NCBI RefSeq assembly: GCF_963662255.1 | Contig: NC_085046.1 | Coordinates: 139,825,762 to 139,889,761, forward strand | From: Cinclus cinclus | Taxonomy: Eukaryota > Chordata > Aves > Passeriformes > Cinclidae | Length of the DNA stretch: 64,000 nucleotides | Reading direction: 5' to 3' | Part shown: positions 13,364 to 24,734 of the stretch, piece after piece | Layout: every line of letters begins with the position of its first letter | Numbering within the stretch: position 1 is the stretch's first letter | Notes under the pieces: generated by a model | What the model saw: only the letters and a program-made list of their open reading frames with translations | Database searches by the model: none | Told to the model about the DNA's origin: nothing | Program-made: the position numbers and the translations under genes

Positions 13364-14422
13364 CAACCAAGCCCGAACACAAGAAATTCATCTTCTTCAT
13401 GTTTTTAATCCTGACTCTGAATGAAGACAAAAGAAAATTAAGACAAGCCACTAATTATGCAGTGCAGTTAACCCATTTACAGTAACTTACCAGTAATATG
13501 CAGGTGTGACACTGTATAAGTATTTGAAAACAATATGATCTAAACCCTTGCATTTCTTTACCTGTCTATTTTATTGTTGGCAAATGGTTAAAAACTTTTG
13601 TCTCGAGAGATTTCTCCTAGTATTACTCACTTTCCTTTCCTCTTGTTTGGAACTGGGACAATCCTACATTTTCCCTCTCAGTCCTCTATAGGAATTTTGG
13701 CAGAAATTGTATTTAAATGCAAGTTCAGGTATTTGTTCTATCAAATGTATATTTCAGTGACAGAGAATGTAATACCATGAAGTGGAAGGTGGAAAACAAA
13801 AATCTGTACTTGCTAGAGAAGCATCACTGATTTTAGTGGCTTTATCACAGTAATGACAAAATTAGAGCTGTCTTTTTTGCAATCAAATTCTGAATAATTC
13901 AGTCAAACAAGCATGTTGGTTTATACGGCCACAGGTTTCCAATCTGACTTCTGCCTACTGGCCAGAAGGATGCTGAGGGTCCGGAGGACACTTGTCCTTC
14001 TGACAACCATATCCCGATTTCAGGACATTGAAGAGTATTTCAGATTAAACTAAATGCCTGTGCTAAGGCAACCAAACTTCAGTCCTGGTATCCAGTAGAT
14101 AATTTGTAGTAGCAGATGGATGTTACACACACATCTGTTTGCACACACAAGCACACACACCGCTTTTATTACAGTATATACACTCCACGGCAGCTGGCAC
14201 TGCTCTGAGCTTCCAGACTGCTCATCTACTTGAGAATTACTCTCTACATTAGGTCAGTTTTCCCTCGTTTTTCCTCTGTATTACCAGGACACAATGAGGA
14301 ATCCCATCCTCTTGCTTATCTTGTGTTATGTTGTGCACATAAACAGAACAATGTGTTTGTCAGTACTGTGCATTTTCCATAAGCACAAACACAGAGCAAA
14401 GCACACAAGTAGAGTACCAAAG

Positions 14423-14442
14423 TGGAAGATAATCATCTTCCA
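14423..14442. repeat. 8-bp perfect hairpin, 4-nt loop
   Basis: TGGAAGAT at 14423-14430 and ATCTTCCA at 14435-14442 are exact reverse complements around AATC. Confidence 0.6.
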
Positions 14443-15064
14443 AACAGATGGACACTGCAAATTACTTGGAAACTGTATGGTCTGCGTGCACGCACATGCA
14501 ATAGCAATCCCATGGAGGAAAGAGTTGTTCATGACTCTTTTGAGAAATGTCTCTTCTAAGTACATGTGCAAATCTCTCTACAAAGAGATGCAAGTGATCA
14601 CTTTGGCAGAATGAGCAAATTCAAAATTTCCCAATACCAGTCTGGAAACCTGAAAAGAAATGGAAAGCAGTAGATTTAGTTTATGAGATTACTTTTTTTC
14701 AATTTACCCTTCTCCCTTTATTTTTCTCTTGTGCATTTTTGTTTCAAATTTTATCATCTAACAAAAGGAAGCAAATGAGCTCTTGAGGGGAAAAAAAGTT
14801 TTTAGAATTTTCAGAAAAGAAATTATAAGTCCCATAATTCCTCACCTTCTTAAGAATTATATCCATTTTCCAATTTGATGGACTCCAGCTGGAAACTTGT
14901 TTGAACTAGCATAAATGGGTAGGATTTTATCATCACAGTGAAATTTAGTCATAGTTCTCCGCTGAAGCTTCGTTTTTCCTGTCCCGTCAATGAAGGGACT
15001 TTCCATCCATTTTTTTTCCAATATGAGGAATTCCTCTGGCTCCAGCCTTAAGTTGTTTTTTTTG

Positions 15065-15095
15065 TTTTTTTTTTTTTTTCTCAGGGTTCTTTATT
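15065..15095 (-). other. Possible 3' end of an A-tailed retrocopy
   Basis: On the minus strand, AATAAA (15090-15095) is followed after 10 nt by a run of 15 A (15079 down to 15065), one C, then 8 more A. This order is that of a polyadenylated transcript copied back into the genome, in which case the body would extend rightwards from 15096. I could not recognise a parent gene and found no target-site duplication, and T-runs also arise by slippage. Low confidence. Confidence 0.25.
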
Positions 15096-15982
15096 ACATA
15101 CCCTATGGGAGCTTCCAAACAGTGATTGCTCAAACTTGTCAGAGGACAATTTGTAGATTTTCCCTCTTTTTATGGAAATTTCTTTTGTATGGGTTGTATT
15201 AATTAGAGAAGTCCCTCTCCTGGGAATCTGTGTCTCATAGGAAATACGTGACTGCTGTGATATGACTTGTGATTTCCTTTTTTTTTTCTGGATTTTGTAA
15301 ATGGTACAGCACAGTTACTCTTAAAACAGAACAGTTTTGCAAGTGTATCTTGCAAGATTTCAAAAGGAATTCAGAGAGTAACCAGTTCTTTGATACCACT
15401 TGAAACCAGTCACGTCCCATGCCTTCTAGGATACTGCTGACATTTCCTGAATGATTCCAAGTATCAGTGCTTATTTCACAAGCTCAGTGGTCCAAAGAAA
15501 TTCTTCTTGAAGTGGATGGCAGATGAAACTTAACCTAAGATCATAGGCTCTGGGGAGCTGCTGGTAATTTCCTCTCAATCACGCTGTCTGCATTAGATAA
15601 TTTCAAAGGGTCCATGTCTCCCCTAAAAGATCATCAGCCACAAAGCAGCCAACCTAGAATAAACCTCTGCTCTATTTTTCAGCATGAATGAAATGAAATA
15701 TTTGAATGTTTCTAGTCTGTCGGGAAGTGTCACAATCTCTTAAGTAGAAACTGATTACTCCACCCATTAAATGTGGAAATTTTCAACAATTTCCTTGCGA
15801 GTTTTGCTCCTGTCACCTCCACAGATCTAATGTCACATGCACCACATGCACATACAGTGATTATGTTTTAAAAGGCACCACATGATCTACAGCTCAGTGA
15901 CATAAAGCTGGCCTTTAGTTAACATTAACAATTACTACCAGTTGAAATACTATTTAACTGTAATGATTATTAATATCAATAT

Positions 15983-15999
15983 ACACACACACACACACA
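15983..15999. repeat. (CA)n microsatellite
   Basis: About eight uninterrupted AC units. Confidence 0.85.
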
Positions 16000-18900
16000 T
16001 AAATAGCCTATATATGCATATATATAGGGATGCATGTCATTTATTTTACCACTCTTGTGGTATATGAATTAAGCAGGAGTTATGTCATATGTGACCCAGG
16101 TTTTGTAGCTCTCTGGATGAATGGCAGTGAGTGTCTCTAAGAGGCATATAGCTTTGTTATACCTAATAATATAATGTGAAGGAAAGGGTTGATCATAAAT
16201 ATACGTCTTTTATATTACATTTATCAGTTCCCTTCAGATTTATGTCTGACATTTAAAGTAGAAAGTTCAATCAGTTTGAATCCTCATAAAACACTACCTT
16301 TTCTGTTCTGAACTAGTTGAGAGTACATAGTCCTAATGTCAAAATTAGCTGCTAAACATCTTCACACTTGGCTTGACAGATCTCTCCAGGACTCAGAAAC
16401 AACACACTCTATGTTTACATGTACTAGGCACCTGAACCAAACAGAAATAGATTATAAATTTAGGAATTGAAGTAATATTTGTATCAGCACTTTTGAGCTT
16501 AATTACTGAAGCATTTTGAATAACATACAGGTTTTCAGACTACAGATAATGAGAGATGTTTTCTATTCATACAGGACACTTATTTATGCATTCAATCAAA
16601 TTTTTTTTAAAAAAATCCTGAAGTGAGCATAATTTGGTATTTGAAAAAATTGTTCAAAATTCATATTCTGTCAGAGATCTACAGAAAAGTCAACATCTTA
16701 AAAAGGCATTTCCAACAGAAAAGCATTTAACAGAAAGCATTTAATGCAACTCTTGAGTTCTTAGCTGTTAAAAGATAAATCAGATTAGTTGCTCCATTAA
16801 AGTTTGCAACTGAAATGAAACACTGTCAGGTTGTATTTTGGCAATTATAGACAAATAACAGCTATGCAGTCAGAAACAATGTAGTCCTATACATCTTGAT
16901 CATAAATATGGATGTACTTGTAATGACCTATTCTCCAATGAATACTTAAAGCTCTTCCATCACAATTTGCTTAGCTACACATAAAAAATTGGTACAAAGC
17001 ACTAAGACATCATAATGTTGTAAAGTATGTCTCTAGGAAGCTGTCATCACTACAATTGCATATTTAGGAGAACATTTTTCAAAGCTCCACATTTTGCAAC
17101 ATTTCATTTGTCTGACAAACCCTAGAGGCACACAGTTCATCCTGCAAGCTCTGCCAGCGAGGTTAGCTGAGCCTTTTATGCTTTCTGGAAGAGAGATGCA
17201 AACAAAGGTACAGCTGTGAGGAAGGAGGGAGGCCCTGCTGAGAAGCGCTGAGTGCCCTCCAGTCCCAATAAATTGCAGTTCCACTGAAAGTAAAAGGATC
17301 AAATCTGTTCTCCCTGATGTGAATGGAAGCAGGGTTAGACAAACCACCTGCAGCCAGCAATTGAGAGTACAAACTGATAATTACCAACAGTGATTTATCT
17401 GCTGTTAACTTCTGACTGCCTGTTTAGCACTGCAAGTGTGCTGTGAATTGGCTTATCTCCCTTGAACGGAGTCCTGCTGGAGATGCACCAAAGAATCTGT
17501 TCTTCTGGACATCAGAAAATATTTCTCCAGATGCATCCTTGTGGAATCATGTAACTGAAAGTATTACTCCTTTCTTACTTTAAAACTGTGTTAAAGTTTT
17601 AACTTTCTCAGACATATGCAAAATTATCTTCTTTAATCAATTGTCACCTCCTAGGGCATGTGCTTTTCATTAGTTTTATTGTTGTTAGTCTGTCATTGTC
17701 CTTTGCTAGATAAGTTCCAATATGCTACTGAGACAAATACATGGTTCCAACCATCTGGGATATGACAAATGCATAATTTGGAAGTGTTTCTTTTAAATTC
17801 AGTTTCCACTTTATCTGTACCCCTTGGAGCTGTCTCATGTGCAATCCCAGATCTGCTACCACACAGACTCTCAAAGTGAAGATTTATGAGCCATGGAAAT
17901 GTGTGCCTGGTTTTCTGGGACAGCCATGAATGTGTAAGAGCTTGGCCTCTGCACAGATGTGACATTTGGCCAACTGGATATCCTGATGTGCCTGAAGTTA
18001 TGTGGGTTTCCAGGTCAGGGTGCTCTCACATGATAGCTAAGATCAGGTGCCTAATTTTTTGTATCATGTCCAAGATTCAGAAGCATGGAACCAAAGGCTG
18101 GTTTTTATTTTCACGAACAGGAATGAGTTGAGAGTTTTGAGAGCAAAGACCTTCTAAACGGCTCAGTTTACAAGATAATTTATGCTTAGCATTTTTGAAA
18201 ACTTGTCCCCTTTTGCAAAAGCAGAAAGCCCATGAAAACAAAGTGCAGTGTTCCTTCTCAACCAGCATTTCCAGCTCAGTGACTGTGCTTCCACAACATG
18301 GAATAAATTTTACCCTGATCTCTGTGAGAACATAGTACAGAGACAACATAATCAGGAAAACAAAGTGAAGCAGTGCCCAGCTATTTGTGAGAGGGATTCA
18401 GTGTACCTGGAAAGATGTTCTGTAGCAGCAGGTACTGCTGTGGGGTAAATCAAGGGCTTTGTGGCTCAGAGAACTATTCAAGGCACCACTGTTAATACAT
18501 GGCAGAAAAGCCACTGAAGCTACCAACAAAAATATATTATTGCCCACAAAATTTATTCCACACACTTTAATGAAGAGCAGGTTTTTTCCCCTCAATTACT
18601 GTGTGACAGAAAGTAGTCCCTGTGGAGTAATTTCAATTTTGGAGTACTCCACCAAAAGACAGTCACCAAATGAGAGACTACTGTGAATAAAAAAACCCCC
18701 ACAGGTTTCCATAATGCTTAACAGCCTGATTTGTCAGATTGTTATCAACCCCATGATTGTTATCAATCCCTCACAAAAGAAACAGAAGATCTGTCATCAC
18801 TGAGATAAATGTTAAGAGACACAAAGTTGCAAGTACAAGCTTGTACTTATTTTCTCCTTTTTTGTCTCAGTACTGTCGAAAACTAATGCTCAGTGGTTCA

Positions 18901-19082
18901 GTGGCTCCACAATGGTAGATACACTAGTTAAATTCTGCAGATGAGAAACACCAGTAAACTTGTTAATACTGAACTTCTCAAGTCTGACCAACGTCTTTCA
19001 TTATTCAGAAGTTCATATACTTTCTGTTGGTTGTACAAAACCTGAAGGTTAAAAATGTGCCTTTTTTCCCTTAATATCTTCT

Positions 19083-19101
19083 TATATATATATATATATA
19101 T
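19083..19101. repeat. (TA)n microsatellite
   Basis: Nine to ten uninterrupted TA units. Confidence 0.85.
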
Positions 19102-21189
19102 TAAAAAAGGACTCATACCCTCATGAAATGATCCACTTAATTCCATTCTTTAATTCTGCCTATCTAAAAGAAAGTAAAAAGGCCGGTAGATAGTTAAAAT
19201 ACTAACAAACCAAACAAGTTAGGGTTTTAGAGACCTGAACTAGTTATTTGGGGATCCTTTCTAAACCATCATATTCAGGAGAGGACAGTTGTCTTCTAAG
19301 ACTGTGAACCTTTTAGCTCATGTCTGAAACTCAGAAAAATGGGAGAAATATGTGTACTGATGACTAAAAATCATAGTTCTCTATGTTACATTGTGATTTG
19401 GAATGCTTGTGCCTTCCAAACTGAGATATGTATGTGGCAGTTAAATCTGGCATCATTTGAGATACAAACTGTAGCATCGCAGGAAATCTTCATTGCCAGA
19501 CTCTTACAAACCAGAAAACTCAGCTCATACTGTAACTGATGACTTCCCTGGGGACAAACTGTTCCACTTGCTGAAGGGAATCACCATGCAAATAATGTAA
19601 CTATGACCAAAGGGTAAAAAAATTGATTTTACCCCTTCCAGATATCAAAGGAGAAACCAGCACGATCCTCACTGCAGCAACACACTGAATGTGAAGCTGT
19701 AAAGGTCAACTGCCTCAGTGAAACTCTGAATAGGCAGATGTTTGCAGTCAGTAATTACTTTTTTTGGCAATGAATATGAGGTGGGAGAGACACCACAAAA
19801 GAGATAGTAAGATAATTCCTGAAGTGAGTAACAGGTGCAAAGAGCCCCAGCACAAGCTGAATTCACACCACCAGTACATTTTCTACTGCAGATATCAGTC
19901 CTTTAGAAATTATGTGGATGTTAATGGCAGAAGGAGCAGGGAGAGCAATAGCCAGAGGCAGATTACCAGCTGAGCTAAGAGCAGCTGTCTTTTGTCTCCT
20001 TCCCACCCAGAAGCATTTCATTACACATTTAAGACTGTCATGTCACTTCCACACTCCAACAGTGCAACTGCAGCATTCAGCACTGATAGCCCAAAAACTG
20101 CAACATCTAGCACTTGATATCCCTGCTACCCTGCTGCTTCAGCAACCTCTGCATGGAGACACTCCAGCCAAGCCAGCCACATTATAGCCTGCCAACAGGA
20201 TCTTAAAAAGTTCATTTCACCTGTGTGACTAAATGTCAGAAACAATACTCGGAAATTTTACAAGAAAAGTTTATTTTGTTATATTGCTGTTTGTCAAAGC
20301 AGGAATCTTTTGATGCCATATAACTTTACTGGAGACAGCACCAGTGTTGGCACCCACCTGCAACCTATTGCAGATGGCTGATAGCCCCTTCTGAAAGACA
20401 GATAACATGCTAGTGATGAGTTCTCAGGCATCAAAGTGGGCTTTTGAGAATATTGGGGGAATGACCTCATCTGTGAGTTTTATCTCTTCACTAAATTGAA
20501 TCACATTTTTTTCTGGCCTATATTTGACCACACAGCTTGGCTACAGCCAGGGAGCCACCCTGTGCCAAGAGATCAACTTGACTGCTAAGGTCTCTCCCCT
20601 TGGTTAGAAAACTCTACTCATGCTGAGTGCAATGATGTGAACTTCAGTGTAGGTATCACAAACACTAGATTCTATGAACTCAGCAATGTGGTAGGACATC
20701 ACAGTTCTATTATTGCTATGTGTAAGAGGAAACAAAAGTTACAAGAGAAGGTATGAGATTGTATAAGGTATCTGAAATGTATCCAGAAGGGTAAAATATG
20801 AGGATTTGAAAATACTATACAATCAACTGTAGATCAGATCTGAAGATATTCTCAAATCGTCTGACTTCAAATAAGGTTTGAAAGTTCACAATTGGTGCAG
20901 CAGCATCCAAGGCACTTGGAAGCTGGACTCCTGAAATCACTCTGGCATTTGTAACATATCACTCTAAGGGGGAAGAACTGTTGCAAAGGTGCTTCTATGC
21001 AGTTAGAAGTCAAAACCAATACCTCAGGAAAAACATAGTAAGAACATAAAAATATCAAACAAAAGTGAGAAAAGGGAGCATTCATTACCTAATCACAAAA
21101 TTACAGTTTTACAATTACAGTACTTTATGTTTCATTTAAAGAGCTGATACCCTTGATAAGACTCATTAGGAAAAAATCTCCTATGAAAA

Positions 21190-21899
21190 CTAGGTGCTGA
21201 AAGAGTCAGTTGCATTGAAGCACCATCTCAGAACCAGATGGGGGGGTTCTTTGAGTTACAGGGAGTTTGTGGATTGTGTTGGCTGGTTCTGGATCTACAG
21301 CAATCCCAATAAATGGTTATTCCAATAAAACCGGGAAGCATGGGAGTCAAATTTCACAACATCAGGCTACCCCACAACAACAAGTGAAACGTCATAACAC
21401 CCCTCTGAGTTGTACAGCAGAGACACTTGAATGCTCATAATTGAGCATGTGTGTAAGTGCTTGAGGCCAAAGGTTGAAACAGCAGCTAAGGGAATACCTG
21501 CTGGCCACTGAGAGCAGCTGATGTTAAATTTGCTTGTTTTGCAACTCAACACTATAAGTGGCCCAATTCACTTAGAGCTTTTGCTGAACCTACCCAAGGC
21601 AAAAAGAAGGAGACAGCAGATCTTTTGAGGTGTGACCAGTGAAAAATTTCAGAATCACAATACTCATCTAAATCCTTAGTACTTTGGTTTTGGAGGACCA
21701 AAACATTATTTTTGTTTTGCCAATTCATAATTTGGATTTTGCTGGGAGAAAACAGCAGCAGCTGCCCCAAAGTACATGGGCCTCCAAGAAGGCAAGAGGG
21801 GATTCCTGCCCATGCCTGATTACCATAAATTAAGAAGGTGCCTTTGTCTAACTTTAGGGGATGGTAATTTTTAGTGTAAGCCTTTATATGGCTGATCAC
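21190..21899 (-). pseudogene. env: env, surface/transmembrane junction, 3'-truncated
   Basis: The 115-codon frame at 21,552-21,899 encodes the end of the surface subunit (GIPSCLLGGPCTLGQL) and the junction to the transmembrane subunit. LKRSAVSFFLPWVGSAKAL carries a basic pair followed by a hydrophobic fusion-peptide-like segment; the cleavage site looks degraded relative to an R-x-K/R-R motif. A frame change at 21,552 leads into 21,367-21,552. Around 21,205-21,222 WCFNATD marks the cysteine loop of a gamma-type transmembrane subunit. Beyond about 21,190 nothing is recognisable: the membrane anchor, cytoplasmic tail, polypurine tract and 3' LTR are missing. In-frame stops occur throughout the last 170 bp. 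Confidence 0.7.
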
Positions 21900-22133
21900 T
21901 TGGTACCAGTTGGAAGCAATGTATTCTTTTTAAATACTAAATAACTGAAACTAATTGTTCTCTTTTGTGCTGATACACAAACTGAACACAATAAGGGGAA
22001 AAGGAGGATCCCAAAATTTCAAATTCTTGGGGTTCTTCTTTATCCACAGGTAATTTTTTTATAAGAGGGTTTGTTATGGGCATTTTTATGGAGTAAATTA
22101 TCCAGAAAATTCAACAGGAGTTTAGTGGCGGTT

Positions 22134-22373
22134 TCAGAAGTTGATCTCTCTGCATAGGGTTTTTAAACTTGCTGGGTATTCATTAGGTTGAAATGGAATC
22201 CTCACCAGGAAGGTTGACAATGGGTTATCAGAAGCTACCATCAACAGGCACATGTGATCTTGCTTCAGGGCCTGGGTTAGGGTGACCCACACATATTTTA
22301 TTGGCTGAGGAATGATCCACACTTCTGAGGACTGGCACAGGAGAGTCAGGATCCAAATGGCGTTTAAAAACAT
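22134..22373 (-). pseudogene. env: env, surface subunit N-terminus
   Basis: An 80-codon reading frame starts the envelope glycoprotein. The first 12 or so residues (MFLNAIWILTLLC) look like the end of a signal peptide, and the next part (NPLSTFLVRIPF is the clearest block) resembles the surface-subunit N-terminus of avian env proteins of the alpharetrovirus-like, gamma-type group. The frame stops at 22,134. Surface-subunit sequence continues, broken, to about 21,900 (EEPQEFEILGSSFSPYC is readable near 21,975-22,035). Receptor binding cannot be assessed. The start ATG is chosen because it directly precedes the hydrophobic segment. Confidence 0.65.
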
Positions 22374-22579
22374 GTTCTCTTACCCGGAGAACATTCTAGG
22401 ACGAGTATGCCGAACAAGAAATAGGATGGTGTTCTTCTGGGAGGAGGAAATTAGAGACAGGGTAAGCATTAATTAAAAACATCTGACATTTAATTGGGAA
22501 AAGGAACAGTTTCGGATAACTTGACAAAATCAAGTAGAGGATTGGGTTTTCCAGTTCCTTGGCACCGGCACCTGCAGAG

Positions 22580-23530
22580 GGAAGCCACAGCTACATCTTT
22601 GGTGGACTGGCCTGATCATGGTACGGACTTGGGGATGTGCAACTTGACCCACTTTTGAGGGACCCATCTCAACCCAGAGGGCCTGGACACTCACAAGTAC
22701 CTGCGAACCCAGGTGATTAACTGAAATGGGCCCTCTACTTTAGCTGTTTCAGGATTCTTTACTCAGACTGGGGGGGTTTCTGTCAATTTTAACTGTGTGT
22801 TATTGTTGAAATGCCGGACAACAGGTGGGTTTAAGTGTTCAAATGAACAGTTCAAAAAATTAATGGTAAACAATGCCTTACAGAGCTTAATTTGTGGTGG
22901 ATCACTGGTGGTACTGTTTTGCTGCTGCTCTAGGACTCTCTTGAGCAACTCACATATTCATTCAATAATAGCTTGACATGTGGGGAAGTGGGGGATGCCT
23001 GTTTTATATTTCACTCCCTATTTCTGCAGGAACTCCCGGAAAGCCTTGGAGGTATATGTGGGACCATTATCCATTTTAATTTCTTTAGGGATCCCCAACA
23101 GAGAAGAGTCTTGCACTAGGTGTTTTTGTGCACCTGCAGTCTTCTCCCTTTGTGGGCAGCAGCATAGACCCCTCTGGAGAAAGTATCTACCAAAATGTGG
23201 ACATACTTCAGCCTGCTGAACTGCAGGACATGAGTCACGTCCATCTGCCACACCTCTTGTGTGTTGAGGCCTGTTGGATTTACACCAGCACTCAAGATTG
23301 GTACTGCGTACCTTTGGCAACTGGGACACATAGCTACAATGGCTTTGACCTGATCCCACATTAGATGGAATTGGAGTACCAGGTCAGGTACATTTTGATG
23401 GAATTGTTGGTGGCTCAGCTTTTCCTGCTGAAAAATGTCTGGCAGGTTGATCATTTCAGCTGGGGTGGCCAGGGCATCTGCTTTTCTGTTCCCCTCTGTG
23501 ATGAACCTGGCAGGTCAGTGTGTGACCTCA
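22580..23530 (-). pseudogene. pol: pol remnant: end of RNase H plus integrase
   Basis: Integrase inserts viral DNA into the host chromosome. The segment opens with the tail of RNase H (FITEGNRKADALA, about 23,470-23,510) and runs into integrase at MINLPDIF. The HHCC zinc domain is present as SHQQFH and CPSCQR. Of the catalytic triad, the first Asp is in WQMDVTHV (frame 23,116-23,454), the second in MDNGPTYTS (frame 23,018-23,359) and the Glu in CQAIIE (near 22,965). A frameshift near 23,130 separates the first two. Stops follow FLQK (23,018) and AIIE. The C-terminal part continues at 22,763-22,948 (LCKALFTINFLNCSF) and decays by about 22,580. Protease, reverse transcriptase and most of RNase H are deleted. 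Confidence 0.85.
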
Positions 23531-23599
23531 CACACATTACATAGAAAGGTCACTCTCAGTGGGAAACAAGATCAACTAATCTCAATAGCAACTTAAAGA

Positions 23600-24085
23600 G
23601 GTTGGGACTAGAGACTTCCTTTCAACAAAATCTAGAAAAGCCTCAAAGGAAGACTATTTAATATTCACATAACTTTGTTTAGGTTCTTCTGTGTGCATAA
23701 GGATAAAGGCCTTCTCGGCAGTGCTTTTTACCTGTTCTAACACAGGTTGTGGTATTTTTTCAGCTTGTAAGGTAGCTTGTGACCAATTCCCTTCACTGCA
23801 CAAGTGGTCCATTGAGATATTTTTGTTACCTGCATCAATGGCACAATCAGGACTTTGCAAGGGTTCAGGAAGGAGCTCCTGTAATAATCTTCTCCACATC
23901 CTTTCCCACAACAGATACTCTGGGTTAGGAGACGTGCAAACAAATCCTTGATATCATCGGGAGCTAACGTATTTGAGGAAAACGTGGCCTTTAGAAGGCC
24001 TTTAAAATATTCACTTTTCCTCCCAAACTCCTTCTGGGCCTTGCAAAGTTCTTTTTTATGTTAATAACCAAGAGGTTGCCACCTA
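23600..24085 (-). pseudogene. gag: gag, capsid part, frameshifted and cut short
   Basis: Capsid forms the virus core shell. From about 24,085 the minus strand encodes WQPLGY, then KKELCKAQKEFGR and a helix-rich stretch ending in DLFARLLT. A frameshift near 23,915 moves the reading into the frame at 23,654-23,911, which continues LLWERMWRRLL, then NKNISMDHLCSEGNWSQA and VLEQVKSTAEKAF. This is the usual order of betaretroviral capsid. The frame then meets a stop after YVNIK at 23,654, directly before the major homology region; its second half, AFLDFVERK, is still readable near 23,615-23,645. There is also an in-frame stop after WQPLGY. The C-terminal capsid domain and nucleocapsid are missing. 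Confidence 0.8.
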
Positions 24086-24317
24086 GGTGTTCCTATTGCT
24101 CGTGTCTATGTAACAGATGCAGCAGAGGGAATGGTCTCCTGTGCCACATTTTGTTCTTTGAGCTCATTGCTTCTGGTTTCCATGACATTGTGGGAACCTG
24201 AAGCCAGAAAAGCACAAGAGCTGCCAGAGCAGGAGGAGGGAACAGAGAGGACAACAACTGGAAGGGAGGGTGTTGTTTACAGGTGGCATAGTGGGAACAG
24301 ATGATGTCATGGGAATG

Positions 24318-24734
24318 TCATGTGCTGGTGGAAAGGAAAGGGAGACATGGGGCGGGGGGGGGCAAAGTTTGGAGATAGGGGAGGAGGGGGAGGGGTATGG
24401 ACAGGGGCAGGATCAGGGAATAAGAAGGTTTGGGAGGGACAGAGTGAAAGGGATTTTGGGAAGAAGAAACACAATGGAGGGGCTGAGCCATTTGGCTACC
24501 ACCATCTTGTGTTTCTTGGGGACAATTCTGAATGGCAAAGGAGGACTCAGGGTAAACTTGGGAATCTTCTTTGGGAGTATTAATTTGAACCAGAGGATTA
24601 ATAGCTGGGAAAGAGGGGTTTAGGGAAAGGTCCTTGAAAGCTTGGCCATCACTATCCAGGTAAGGATACTGAGAAGTCTGTGGAGACCAGGGAGTCAGTG
24701 ACTCTCCCGCACTGCATTGCGGTTTGCCTGGCAC
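24318..24734 (-). pseudogene. gag: gag, proline-rich linker between matrix and capsid
   Basis: This continues gag in a shifted frame after the break near 24,720. The translated part is rich in proline, serine and glutamine, with a C-terminal run of leucine and proline (PLSIPLPLLPYLQTLPPPAP). Such low-complexity spacers separate matrix from capsid in betaretroviral Gag and often hold late-budding motifs. I see no PPxY or P(T/S)AP motif. The opposite strand is strongly G-rich here, which produces a long spurious open frame on the plus strand. Between 24,318 and about 24,085 the sequence is presumably the rest of this spacer but is not recognisable. Confidence 0.65.

Larger units (their letters stand above)
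12886..13429 (+). mobile_element. Probable solo LTR (endogenous retrovirus)
   Basis: The region has the order expected of a retroviral LTR read on the plus strand. There is a TATAAATA box at 13220-13227 and, about 130 bp further, a polyadenylation signal AATAAA at 13358-13363, followed by a short tail of the kind seen in U5. The sequence around the signal (AATAAACAACCAAGCCCGAAC) resembles LTRs I associate with songbird ERVs. No gag, pol or env flanks it, so it would be a solo LTR left by recombination between two LTRs. The ends given (TG at 12886, CA at 13429) are only one choice: the flanking 5-mers do not match, so the boundaries are uncertain. Confidence 0.55.
13430..21189. other. Non-coding DNA, no gene seen
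   Basis: Mostly unique sequence. It holds an 8-bp hairpin at 14423-14442, a possible A-tailed retrocopy end at 15065-15095, a (CA)n run at 15983-15999 and a (TA)n run at 19083-19101. A cysteine-rich open frame lies at 20867-21085 minus, just beyond the recognisable end of the provirus, but I could not tie it to a retroviral protein. Confidence 0.5.

Noticed and set aside
20867..21085. Cysteine-rich 72-codon frame next to the env remnant, considered as the end of the transmembrane subunit or a zinc-knuckle
   Set aside because: The cysteine spacing (CYKCQ...CLGCCCTNC) fits neither a CCHC knuckle nor a transmembrane-subunit tail, and no membrane anchor follows.
24270..24623. 117-codon Gly-rich frame on the plus strand
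   Set aside because: It is the shadow of the proline-rich gag spacer on the other strand.
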